Shown: positions 9,037-15,931, numbered from the stretch's first letter. The stretch: 29,177 bases of DNA from JAAZGD01 sp964489555 (GCA_964489555.1 CAZAZF010000020.1:1-29177), one strand, 5' to 3'. Numbers and translations are program-made. Notes: generated by a model not told the origin, from the sequence alone.

Positions 9037-9065
9037 TTGTCTTGCAAGAGGGAATAAGGTATAAT
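9037..9065 (+). promoter_or_regulatory. Promoter of the RluA-family gene
   Basis: TTGTCT (9037-9042), a 17-bp spacer and a perfect TATAAT (9060-9065). The expected transcription start is near 9072, only about two bases before the ATG at 9074. Confidence 0.62.
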
Positions 9066-9073
9066 AAAAAAGT

Positions 9074-10060
9074 ATGGAAACTATAAAAATCAACAAAAAT
9101 GAGGAACACCAACGATTGGATCGTTTTTTAAGAAAGTATTTAAAAAACGCCTCTTTGAGTTATATATATAAGGCCATTCGAAAAGACGTTAAGGTAAATG
9201 GGCGTAGGGCCAAAGAAGATTATATTCTTTCAGAAGGGGATGAAATTCAGATTTATTTGTCTTCGGAGGAGTTGAAAGGATTTCAAAAACCCAAGGAAAC
9301 TGAGAAAAGCAAACGGCAATTCAAGATTGCTTTTGAAGACGAAAATCTGGTGGTGGTGGAAAAGCCCTTCGGTCTTTTGACTCATGGAGATCATACGGAA
9401 AAGAAAAACACCCTGGCCAACCAAGTGCTTTCTTACCTGATTGAAACGGGAGATTATGTGCCAAGGATGGAAAAAACCTTTGTGCCCTCTCCGGTGAACC
9501 GGTTGGATCGAAACACTACGGGGTTGGTGATGTTTGGCAAGAACGGCGACACCCTGATGGAATTGAATCGGTTGATTCGGGGAAGGCAGGCCATTCGGAA
9601 GTTTTATTTGACCATTGTTGCTGGAGAAATGAAGGAGTCCTTGATACTGAAGGATTTTATGGTCAAGGATTCTCGGACCAACACGGTAAGGGTTGAGCCG
9701 GATTCTTTGGGAATCCGGGGAGAAAAGGCGGTGGAGACATTGGCTACCCCGAAGAAGGTGGGGAAAGGCTATTCTCTGGTGGAAATTGAATTGGTCACCG
9801 GCAGGACCCATCAAATTCGAGCCCACCTTTCTCAGGCTGGGTTTCCTGTGATTGGGGATCCAAAATATGGAAGAGCCATGGTGAATGAAAAAATACGGCA
9901 GAGATTTCATTGGAATGCACAGGTACTTCATGCGGTGCGCCTGGAGTTTCAGCACATTTCTGGCGCCTTGTCCTATTTGGAGGATACCCGCGTAGAGGCT
10001 TTGCTGCCGCCCCATTTTCAGGAAATGGTGGAAATATTGTTTGGAGGAGTGAAACCGTGA
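9074..10060 (+). CDS. RluA-family pseudouridine synthase
   Basis: The enzyme isomerises specific uridines of ribosomal or transfer RNA to pseudouridine; the exact target cannot be told from sequence. The 328 residues hold an N-terminal S4 RNA-binding domain (RLDRFLRKYL from residue 14), a linker, and the RluA catalytic domain with NRLDRNTTGL, where D145 is the expected catalytic aspartate. GRTHQIRAHL and PVIGDPKYG are further family motifs. The S4 domain begins so close to the ATG that a later start is unlikely, yet no Shine-Dalgarno sequence precedes it and the promoter is very near. It is the first gene of a run with two signal-peptidase-like genes, smpB and ssrA. Its stop overlaps the next start (GTGA). 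Confidence 0.93.
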   Translation: METIKINKNEEHQRLDRFLRKYLKNASLSYIYKAIRKDVKVNGRRAKEDYILSEGDEIQIYLSSEELKGFQKPKETEKSKRQFKIAFEDENLVVVEKPFGLLTHGDHTEKKNTLANQVLSYLIETGDYVPRMEKTFVPSPVNRLDRNTTGLVMFGKNGDTLMELNRLIRGRQAIRKFYLTIVAGEMKESLILKDFMVKDSRTNTVRVEPDSLGIRGEKAVETLATPKKVGKGYSLVEIELVTGRTHQIRAHLSQAGFPVIGDPKYGRAMVNEKIRQRFHWNAQVLHAVRLEFQHISGALSYLEDTRVEALLPPHFQEMVEILFGGVKP

Positions 10061-10587
10061 CAACTCAAAAAAGAGAAGGAAATTATAAAGCGAGATACCG
10101 CCCCTACTTAATTGCCATGGCCCTGGCTTTTGTGTTAACTATGATTGTGGCCCCGGAACGAATGGAGGAAGATGGGATGTCTCCTGCTATAGAGGAGGGC
10201 CAAGTAGTGGCTTTGATGAAAATGGATTACTCGGAGAAACGAGGGGCACCAGCGCTTGGACAGGTTGTGGTATTGGATAAGCTAGTGACATTGGAGCAAC
10301 GAGATCAGGTGGGCTACCGCAATGACAATCTGATAGGAAGGGTGGCTGGTTTGCCGGGAGAGGTGATTTCGGACAGGTCGTTGCTGGGAAATTATCCCGG
10401 ACCCGTGACTCTGACCGGAAATCAGGTTTGGTTGGTTCAGGATGCGTGGCCAGAAGATGGGACACCGGAAGATTACTATGGACCCTACTTGGATTCCAGA
10501 ACCATGGGGCCGATTGAGTTAAATGACATTAGAGGAAGGGCTCGTTGGATTGTGTGGCCCTTGACAGAAATAGGAGGAATTAAATAA
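10057..10587 (+). CDS. Catalytically dead type I signal peptidase homologue
   Basis: I use the GTG at 10057, which overlaps the preceding stop and follows GGAGGAG; an upstream in-frame ATG lies inside the preceding gene. The 176 residues have the fold layout of S26 signal peptidases: an N-terminal membrane helix (about 17-33), then a segment aligned with the catalytic-serine box, the LIxR...GLPGE box, and a C-terminal LDSR. Both catalytic residues are gone. The box that should read SMxP is GMSP (G40 in place of Ser), and the box that should read KRxxGLPGD is GRVAGLPGE (G94 in place of Lys). The GDNR part of the later box is also lost. The next gene is an intact signal peptidase that starts directly after this stop. 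Staphylococcus aureus has a comparable inactive SpsA beside active SpsB. A helper or regulator of its neighbour is likely, but inferred. Confidence 0.87.
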   Translation: MTTQKREGNYKARYRPYLIAMALAFVLTMIVAPERMEEDGMSPAIEEGQVVALMKMDYSEKRGAPALGQVVVLDKLVTLEQRDQVGYRNDNLIGRVAGLPGEVISDRSLLGNYPGPVTLTGNQVWLVQDAWPEDGTPEDYYGPYLDSRTMGPIELNDIRGRARWIVWPLTEIGGIK

Positions 10588-11103
10588 GTGAAAGCGTTTT
10601 TGAAGGATGTACTCATTGCCATTGCTGTGGCGGTGTTAATCATTCAATTTATCAAACCTACCATCATCAAGGAGAGTTCTATGCAGCCCACCTTGTTTGA
10701 GAATGATTATATCCTATTGAGCAAACAGGCTTACTCGATTTTCGGGGATCCGGAGTATGGGGACATTGTGGTGTTTCATTCCGACATCGAAGCAATGAAT
10801 GGGGATAAAAAAGATTTGATCAAGAGAATTATCGGCCTTCCCGGAGATGTGATTACCGTGAAAGACGGTGTGGTTTTCCGAAATCAAGTACCATTGACAG
10901 AGGACTACTTGATGGAAGATTATACTACTGGGTTTGTGGAGGAATACCGAGTACCCCAAGGAGAGATGTTTGTCATGGGTGACAATCGAAGAGTGAGTCT
11001 GGATTCCAGAAGCGAGGACATTGGAGCCGTATCCATGGATGAGATCTTAGGGAAAGCCATTTGGAAGGTGTACCCCTTTAAGGATTTTGGTAAGCTGGAA
11101 TAA
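10588..11103 (+). CDS. lepB: Type I signal peptidase (S26), active form
   Basis: This membrane-anchored protease removes signal peptides from exported proteins at the outer face of the membrane. The 171 residues are typical of Gram-positive enzymes. They show one N-terminal membrane helix (about 8-23), the catalytic Ser31 in SSMQP, the catalytic Lys79 in IKRIIGLPGD, and the GDNR...DSR box (131-141). The GTG start abuts the stop of the dead homologue and is preceded by TAGGAGGA about ten bases upstream. Translation of the two is therefore probably coupled. smpB follows 15 bp later. Likely substrates within this window are the secreted stalk-domain and SLH proteins. Confidence 0.95.
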   Translation: MKAFLKDVLIAIAVAVLIIQFIKPTIIKESSMQPTLFENDYILLSKQAYSIFGDPEYGDIVVFHSDIEAMNGDKKDLIKRIIGLPGDVITVKDGVVFRNQVPLTEDYLMEDYTTGFVEEYRVPQGEMFVMGDNRRVSLDSRSEDIGAVSMDEILGKAIWKVYPFKDFGKLE

Positions 11104-11118
11104 CAGTGGAATGGAAAT

Positions 11119-11577
11119 ATGGGAAGATATAAGAATATTGCCACCAACAAGAAGGCTCGTCATGAATATTTTATTGAAGACACCTATGAGGCAGGCATCG
11201 TGTTGACCGGTACGGAAATTAAATCCATTCGCCTGGGCAAGGTGAATATCAAAGAGAGCTTCGCCAAGATCGAACAGGGGGAGCTGATTCTTTATGGGAT
11301 GCATATCAGCCCTTACGAGCAAGGAAATCGGTTTAATGTGGACCCGGTGCGACCGAGAAAGCTGCTGCTGCACAAGCAGGAAATCCGAAAACTCATCGGT
11401 TTGACCACCCAAAAAGGACTGACCTTGGTGCCCTTGAATATTTACCTGAATAATGACGGTAGGGCCAAAGTAGAAATCGGAGTGGCTCGGGGTAAGAAAA
11501 TTTATGATAAAAGAGAGGATTTGGCAAAGAGAGATGCCACTCGCAAAATGGAGCAGGCTGTGAAGAAGTATCGATGA
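11119..11577 (+). CDS. smpB: tmRNA-binding protein SmpB
   Basis: SmpB binds the tRNA-like end of tmRNA, takes the place of the missing anticodon arm, and delivers it to stalled ribosomes for trans-translation. The 152 residues match the family. Recognisable parts are the N-terminal NKKARHEYFIEDTYEAGIVL barrel start, GTEIKSIR, the HISPYEQGNRFN block that contacts RNA, and the basic C-terminal tail KKIYDKREDLAKRDATRK, which threads into the mRNA channel. The ribosome binding site is weak (GGAA), consistent with coupling to the preceding signal peptidase gene. ssrA, its RNA partner, begins 88 bp downstream. Confidence 0.98.
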   Translation: MGRYKNIATNKKARHEYFIEDTYEAGIVLTGTEIKSIRLGKVNIKESFAKIEQGELILYGMHISPYEQGNRFNVDPVRPRKLLLHKQEIRKLIGLTTQKGLTLVPLNIYLNNDGRAKVEIGVARGKKIYDKREDLAKRDATRKMEQAVKKYR

Positions 11578-11613
11578 GCAGAGATCCAAGAGGGCATCGT
11601 AACCAAATCGTAA

Positions 11614-11642
11614 TGAATATAATGGGGAATATGGTGTATAAT
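11614..11642 (+). promoter_or_regulatory. Possible promoter of ssrA
   Basis: A perfect TATAAT (11637-11642) lies 24 bp before the mature tmRNA 5' end. A second TATAAT is at 11618-11623. The matching -35 hexamers are poor (TGAATA for the nearer one). The short leader would be removed by RNase P. Confidence 0.5.
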
Positions 11643-11665
11643 ATAGGTAGTGTTCAATCCAACGT

Positions 11666-12041
11666 GGGGGTGTAAAGGTTTCGACGGGGGTGTGGAACAA
11701 GGATAAGCGAGTCGCAGTTTGCTCAGTCTGCGTTAAAAAGGGCACGTTAAATACAAACGCTAAAAATAATAACTCTTACGCATTAGCAGCATAGCTGCCT
11801 GCCGCCTAATTTAGCGGCGCGTCGTCGACCTGGGTTTCCCTGTAGGCTCAGAACTCGACGTCATTTATACAGGACAACTCTATGTGAGCTCCCAGTAGCA
11901 TAGGGGAACCATGGGATAGGAAAACCTTTAGCCTGCCGAATCGGCGATTGGAGTTCCGAAACAACAAATGATCGGCTGCACTCGGAGAAAGTCTTTCGGA
12001 AATGCTTTCGGACGTGGGTTCGACTCCCACCACCTTCACCA
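11666..12041 (+). ncRNA. ssrA: Transfer-messenger RNA (tmRNA)
   Basis: tmRNA rescues stalled ribosomes and tags the unfinished protein for proteolysis. The 5' end GGGGGTGTAAAGGTTTCGAC carries the conserved D-loop-like start. The 3' end has a T-arm (GTGGG, TTCGACT, CCCAC) followed by CACCTTC and an encoded ACCA. GGGGGTG (11666-11672) pairs with CACCTTC (12031-12037), with two G-U pairs, as the acceptor stem. That fixes the ends at 11666 and 12041, 376 nt, within the usual range. Between them are the tag reading frame and the G/C-rich pseudoknot region. It lies beside smpB and is followed immediately by an intrinsic terminator. The encoded CCA and intact stem indicate a functional gene. Confidence 0.97.
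11759..11794 (+). other. tmRNA proteolysis-tag reading frame
   Basis: From GCT at 11759 the frame reads AKNNNSYALAA and stops at TAG (11792-11794). The YALAA ending is the standard degron recognised by ClpXP. The resume codon is inferred: GCT is preferred because tags usually begin with Ala or Gly. The exact resume codon would need experiment or alignment. Confidence 0.75.
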
Positions 12042-12078
12042 CATAAAAAATGGGGCCATGAGGCCCTATTTTTTATGT
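12041..12078. terminator. Intrinsic terminator of ssrA
   Basis: A 17-bp stem (12041-12057 with 12062-12078) has the core TGGGGCC/GGCCCTA, an ATGA loop and A-run/T-run flanks. It starts at the last base of the tmRNA CCA end. Confidence 0.93.
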
Positions 12079-12137
12079 GTCTATCCGGGGGTGGGGTCGG
12101 GTACCTTTTCTTGGTACCCGACCCCAAGGTATAGACA
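12078..12137. repeat. GGTACC palindrome, copy 1
   Basis: A perfect 13-bp inverted repeat GGGGTCGGGTACC (12093-12105) and GGTACCCGACCCC (12113-12125) with a 7-base loop. An outer 7-bp inverted repeat TGTCTAT (12078-12084) / ATAGACA (12131-12137) makes a roughly 60-bp unit. It is one of six related copies in this window. Confidence 0.88.
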
Positions 12138-12139
12138 GA

Positions 12140-12218
12140 GGGAGTCGAACCCGAAAGGGCAGGAGCGTTAGCGAAAGCGTCCGGTGGTGGACGATTGAGT
12201 AGCGAGTGGTTCAAGCCG
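12140..12218. repeat. Long direct repeat, copy A (79 bp)
   Basis: From GGGAGTCGAACCCGAAAGGG to GTGGTTCAAGCCG this matches 13653-13728 with two substitutions and one 3-base difference. It ends ten bases from the stop codon of the ATPase gene. The first 13 bases resemble the inverse of a tRNA T-arm. Confidence 0.92.
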
Positions 12219-12228
12219 AGTGGTTTGA

Positions 12229-13521
12229 TTATCTCTTTAAGCTGTTTTTGTCCAGCAGGAAATCAATTATATTAATTCTCAATATGCCGTCACTATCCGT
12301 CCAGCTTTTCCCGTAGCTCTTTGATACTACGATTTTCTTGAATGAGTCCTTTACCGCAAGCAAAGAACGAATCTCTGATTCTTGTTTTTTCTCATCGTCC
12401 ATGTTGAAAGCTGATTGGATGTAGTATTTTTCACTTCCTTTACTTGCTATGAAATCTATTTCAAGTGACTTTTGGACCCTCTTCATATTGTAGTTTCGTT
12501 CTTCGACCTCAACGACGCCAACGTCAACAGCATACCCTCTGACAAGCAACTCGTTGTAAAGAATATTTTCCATGATATGGGTCTCTTCCTGTTGCCTCAA
12601 ACCAAGTCTGATATTCCGAAGGCCTACATCAGTGCAGTAGTATTTTGACGGATACTCAAAGTATCGCTTTCCCTTGACATCGTAACGGCTGGCTCTTGAG
12701 AACAGGAAACATTCTTCTAGGTATGTCAGGTAAAGACTGATAGTTTCAGAATCAACTTTCTTGCCTCTAATGCTAGTAATTGTTTTGGCTGTTTTGCTAG
12801 CATTTGTCAAGGAACCTATTGAGGAAGAAATACTGTCGGTCAACTCTCTTAGCACTCCTGGGAGCTTGACAATGTAGCGTTCCTCAATATCCTTGAAGTA
12901 GATTTCTTCATATAAAGAATCAAGGTATTCGTACTTTTCCTGGTCCGCCGTCAGGCTTAACAAATAGGGCATGCCGCCGTACATAGCGTACTCATTGTAC
13001 GCGTCCGATTTTTCAAGCCCTGAAGCGCTGTGGAATTCAGCAAATGACAGTGGGTAGATATGTATTACGTCACCGCGGCCCCTGAATTCTGTCGACACAT
13101 CTTTTGACAACAATTTTGAATTACTGCCAGTCACATAAACATCAATGTTCTTTAGGTGCAGAAAACCATTCAAAACACTATAGATTCTTACAGGTTTTTC
13201 TTTGTCACGGAGCTCTTCTTTAGTTATTGCATATTGTATTTCGTCAATCAGTACATAATATTTTTCGTTTATGTTCGAACATTTTTTGCGAACATAAGAG
13301 GAAAGCTCATCCGGGTTTCGCAACTGTTCATTGATATCATCATCTAAAGCAATGGAAACAATATTCTTTCCCTTAACTCCGTTTTGAATCAGGCGATTCT
13401 TATACAGCTCAAACAATATGGTGCTTTTTCCGCATCGTCTTATTCCGGTAATGATTTTGATTCTTCCGTTCCATTGTTTGGCTGATATTTGTATTATATA
13501 GCTATCTCTGGTAATCAGCAT
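12229..13521 (-). CDS. AAA_14 / DUF4143 ATPase
   Basis: The 430-residue protein belongs to the widespread AAA_14-DUF4143 ATPases, whose biological role is not established. The N-terminal AAA part has Walker A GIRRCGKST (around residues 26-34), Walker B YYVLIDEIQ (around 88-96) and a sensor-1-like VYVTGSNSKLLS. The C-terminal DUF4143 part includes a winged-helix-like section and ends with ENILYNELLVRGY...SLEIDFIASKG...YYIQSAF, which resembles a PD-(D/E)xK nuclease-like fold; the Lys expected after the glutamine is not seen, so activity is doubtful. The start follows GGAGGT. It is AT-richer than neighbouring core genes and is enclosed by long direct repeats, with its own promoter. Transfer is likely. 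Confidence 0.9.
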   Translation of the reverse strand: MLITRDSYIIQISAKQWNGRIKIITGIRRCGKSTILFELYKNRLIQNGVKGKNIVSIALDDDINEQLRNPDELSSYVRKKCSNINEKYYVLIDEIQYAITKEELRDKEKPVRIYSVLNGFLHLKNIDVYVTGSNSKLLSKDVSTEFRGRGDVIHIYPLSFAEFHSASGLEKSDAYNEYAMYGGMPYLLSLTADQEKYEYLDSLYEEIYFKDIEERYIVKLPGVLRELTDSISSSIGSLTNASKTAKTITSIRGKKVDSETISLYLTYLEECFLFSRASRYDVKGKRYFEYPSKYYCTDVGLRNIRLGLRQQEETHIMENILYNELLVRGYAVDVGVVEVEERNYNMKRVQKSLEIDFIASKGSEKYYIQSAFNMDDEKKQESEIRSLLAVKDSFKKIVVSKSYGKSWTDSDGILRINIIDFLLDKNSLKR

Positions 13522-13547
13522 AGCGACCTCCGAAAGTTACTCGTAAA

Positions 13548-13619
13548 TACGACTTATTTCCGACTTGAATTATATCAGGTTCTAATCGGAAGTCAATCGC
13601 AATTACGACTTATTTCCGA
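13548..13619. promoter_or_regulatory. Pair of 16-bp operator-like direct repeats around the ATPase promoter
   Basis: TACGACTTATTTCCGA occurs exactly at 13548-13563 and 13604-13619, 56 bp apart. One copy lies between the -10 and the start codon of the leftward ATPase gene, the other upstream of the -35. This is the geometry of two operators that could be bridged. The regulator is unknown. Confidence 0.65.
13569..13596 (-). promoter_or_regulatory. Promoter of the DUF4143 ATPase gene
   Basis: On the minus strand TTGACT (13591-13596) is followed after 16 bp by a perfect TATAAT (13569-13574). The start codon lies 48 bp downstream. Confidence 0.75.
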
Positions 13620-13652
13620 TTTTAGAAATGAACTATCAATAAAATCAAGGGT

Positions 13653-13728
13653 GGGAGTCGAACCCGAAAGGGCAGGAGCGTCAGCGAAAGCCTCCGGTGG
13701 ACGATTGAGTAGCGAGTGGTTCAAGCCG
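13653..13728. repeat. Long direct repeat, copy B (76 bp)
   Basis: Near-identical to 12140-12218 in the same orientation. The two copies bracket exactly the ATPase gene and its promoter. The bases just before it give GGTGGGAGTCGAACCC, which is the inverse of the tmRNA T-arm region GGGTTCGACTCCCACC. The remainder of the 437-bp gap up to the Fic gene holds a 12-bp inverted partner (13752-13763) of 13537-13548 and the Fic promoter. Confidence 0.92.
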
Positions 13729-13873
13729 GCTGAACGAGCGAAAGCAAAATTATTTACGAGTAATAGTTTAATTTGCCTTAGGGTAAATCAAGGGTTTCCA
13801 GACTTTCGGTTAGTATAGCCGATTAATGGGAACCTTGCTTTTTATCCTCGGAGCATAAATTGCGCCATTGTTA

Positions 13874-13936
13874 TTCCGTTAATTATTATTGTATTGTTCC
13901 GTAAATCTTGATACTATTCCGATAATTTGGTATAAT
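13874..13936 (+). promoter_or_regulatory. Promoter of the Fic gene with three TTCCG sites
   Basis: TTGATA (13908-13913), 17 bp and a perfect TATAAT (13931-13936) form a strong promoter. TTCCG followed by A/T-rich bases occurs at 13874, 13897 and 13917 in the same direction, the last between -35 and -10. The encoded protein has an N-terminal helix-turn-helix, so autorepression through these sites is a reasonable inference. Confidence 0.68.
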
Positions 13937-13958
13937 ACCATTGATTGGAGGTATATTT

Positions 13959-14846
13959 ATGGTGATGAGTGTAAAGCAGGCTGCAGAAAAATGGGGTATC
14001 TCGGATAGAAGAATAAGAGTGCTTTGCTCTGAGGGGAAAATCCCCGGGGCTTATCAAGAAGGACGAGGTTGGAAGATTCCTATAGATGCAATCAAACCGA
14101 CGGATGGAAGATATAAATCCACCGAAAGTCTACTGGATATTATTGACCGGAAAATGAAGGAGCTAAATACTAGACGTTCTTTGACAGAGGGTGAAGTAGA
14201 ACGACTTAGAGAGCAGTTTGTTGTAGAATACACATATAATTCCAATGCGATTGAGGGCAATACGCTGACACTTCATGAAACCGATTTGGTTTTGAGAGGG
14301 CTTACTATTGGTCAAAAACCACTGAAAGATCATATGGAGGCAGTTGGGCACAAAGAGGCTTTTGATTTTGTCAGTGAAGTGGTAAAGGATAAAGCTCCAA
14401 TGAGTGAAAGCATCATCAAACAGATACATTGTCTGGTACTTGCAGATAAGAAAGATGACCGCGGTGTATACCGCCGTGTGCCTGTTCGCATTATGGGTGC
14501 ACAGCATGAACCTGTACAGCCGTACTTGATTCAGCCAAAGATGGAGCAGCTAATGATTGACTTTGCTGAAAGCACTGAGCATATTGTGACAAAACTAGCT
14601 CGCTTTCATATAGAATTTGAAGGTATCCATCCCTTTATAGACGGAAATGGTAGAACAGGGCGTCTGCTTGTGAATATGGAATTCATGAAAGTGGGATTTC
14701 CTCCCATTGACATAAAATTTACCGACCGTGTCGCTTATTATCATGCTTTCGATGAGTATTATAGAAAACATAATCTCTCTGCTATGGAAAAATTATTTGC
14801 AAAATACGTTAATGAGAGATTGGATATGTATTTAAAAATGCTGTAG
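13959..14846 (+). CDS. HTH-Fic domain protein (probable AMP transferase)
   Basis: Fic proteins usually transfer AMP from ATP to a hydroxyl on a target protein. I use ATG 13959, seven bases after GGAGGT, which gives 295 residues; the TTG at 13941 overlaps the ribosome binding site. The N-terminus (about 1-50) is a MerR/excisionase-like helix-turn-helix: SVKQAAEKWGISDRRIRVLC then GAYQEGRGWKIP. A Fic N-terminal region contains S95-NAI-E99-G, matching the inhibitory motif (S/T)xxxE(G/N) placed before the Fic core. The core motif HPFIDGNGRTGR begins at H224 and is complete, so the enzyme should be competent and self-inhibited. It lies in the accessory segment behind ssrA, with no separate antitoxin gene adjacent. 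Confidence 0.92.
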   Translation: MVMSVKQAAEKWGISDRRIRVLCSEGKIPGAYQEGRGWKIPIDAIKPTDGRYKSTESLLDIIDRKMKELNTRRSLTEGEVERLREQFVVEYTYNSNAIEGNTLTLHETDLVLRGLTIGQKPLKDHMEAVGHKEAFDFVSEVVKDKAPMSESIIKQIHCLVLADKKDDRGVYRRVPVRIMGAQHEPVQPYLIQPKMEQLMIDFAESTEHIVTKLARFHIEFEGIHPFIDGNGRTGRLLVNMEFMKVGFPPIDIKFTDRVAYYHAFDEYYRKHNLSAMEKLFAKYVNERLDMYLKML

Positions 14847-15025
14847 GTATAAGATGAAGCATCACCCTTGATAATTTGCGTTGTGCCCAACCTGAGAACT
14901 TCTAGAAGGGAAAATAATATTACGTCAATGACTTGTTGAAAACGAAGATAAAATAACAAGGACTCTGGTTCCTGTTCTATAAATGAAAGTAATATCTAGT
15001 AGGAAATAGCTGGGGAGGAACGGAT

Positions 15026-15920
15026 ATGCAGAAAATGGCGGAAGTGCTGATTCGCGGGAATCAAACAAAAAAAACGGTTCAAATAACCAGTAATGATAAG
15101 CCGAAGATCGAATTGGAAATCATCGAAAGGTGGCAGCGATTCACTTGGCCATGGTCTCTATTGTGAAACGGTGGTTGGTGAGAATAGCGAATTGTTAATA
15201 GACAATGCGCTTATCCATCAACAATGGAAAGATAACCCCGATATAGCATTGAATATGATTTCCTATTACGGATTGCCGATTCAGTGAGAAGATGGAGAGT
15301 TTTTTGGAACAATATGCGTATTAGATAGCAAGATGAATTCGTACAACGAAAACTACAAAAATTTATTAAAAGAATTCAAGATTGCTATCGAGTCGGATTT
15401 GAAAGCGTTGCTTTATAAGGATCAGCTACGATATTATGCCGAAATGGATATTATGACTGCATCATATAATAGAAATAAAATGGAGCAAGTTCTGGTCAAT
15501 GAGTTTGAAAGATGCGGGGTCTCCGGTGAAGTTTTTTCACTGGCACTTATGGATATTGATGGGCTAAAGAAAATTAATGATACTTTCGGTCATGCCAAGG
15601 GAGATGAGACATTAAAATCTTTTTCAAATGGTATTAATTCAAGAATTCGAACCATGGATTGGTTCGGGAGATGGGGTGGGGATGAGTTCCTGCTCCTGTG
15701 TCCGAATACAGGCATTGAAGAAATGGAAATCCTATTGAAAGAAGTTTACAAAAGTATTATTAAGGATATGGGAAAGGTAGTGCCCAATTCCAGTTTCTGT
15801 TATGGCTGTGCGGAATATCGCAAAGGAGACTATGACAACTACCAAGAGTTGTTAAAGAGAGCGGATAAAAAGCTCTATAAATGCAAGGAAGGACATAGGA
15901 AGAATATAGATAGAAGGTAG
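15026..15920 (+). pseudogene. Decayed GAF-GGDEF diguanylate cyclase gene
   Basis: The gene starts at ATG 15026 with a good GGAGG site and reads a normal N-terminus (MQKMAEVLIRGNQ...IERWQR). It then loses frame near 15140-15150, where residues expected in the middle of the GAF domain are missing, which suggests a small deletion. The next frame resumes the GAF domain (GLYCETVVGENSELL...NPDIALNMISYYGLPIQ) until an in-frame TGA at 15285-15287, probably from TGG. The same frame continues EDGEFFGTICVLD and then a GGDEF domain with an intact RWGGDEF motif, to the stop at 15920. ATG 15333 could start a 195-residue GGDEF remnant, but no ribosome binding site precedes it. The ancestral product would make cyclic di-GMP under GAF control. 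Confidence 0.85.
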
Positions 15921-15931
15921 GCTGTTGTAAG

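Noticed and set aside
9910..10056. N-terminal extension of the dead signal peptidase from ATG 9910
   Set aside because: It lies wholly inside the RluA-type gene, while GTG 10057 has GGAGGAG and gives the family's usual length.
11666..12218. Protein-coding frames across the tmRNA and long repeat A
   Set aside because: They run through the tmRNA structure and a noncoding repeat, have no ribosome binding site and are spurious.
12140..12218. A tRNA gene on the minus strand suggested by GGGTTCGACTCCC
   Set aside because: The T-stem is only three pairs, and no acceptor, D or anticodon arm can be built.
12016..13728. ssrA as attL and long repeat B as attR of an integrated element
   Set aside because: The shared 16-base word is in inverse orientation, there is no integrase, and the word is close to the general T-loop consensus.
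15333..15920. A free-standing functional GGDEF gene
   Set aside because: No ribosome binding site precedes ATG 15333, and the same frame extends upstream as GAF sequence broken by a stop, so a pseudogene is the better call.
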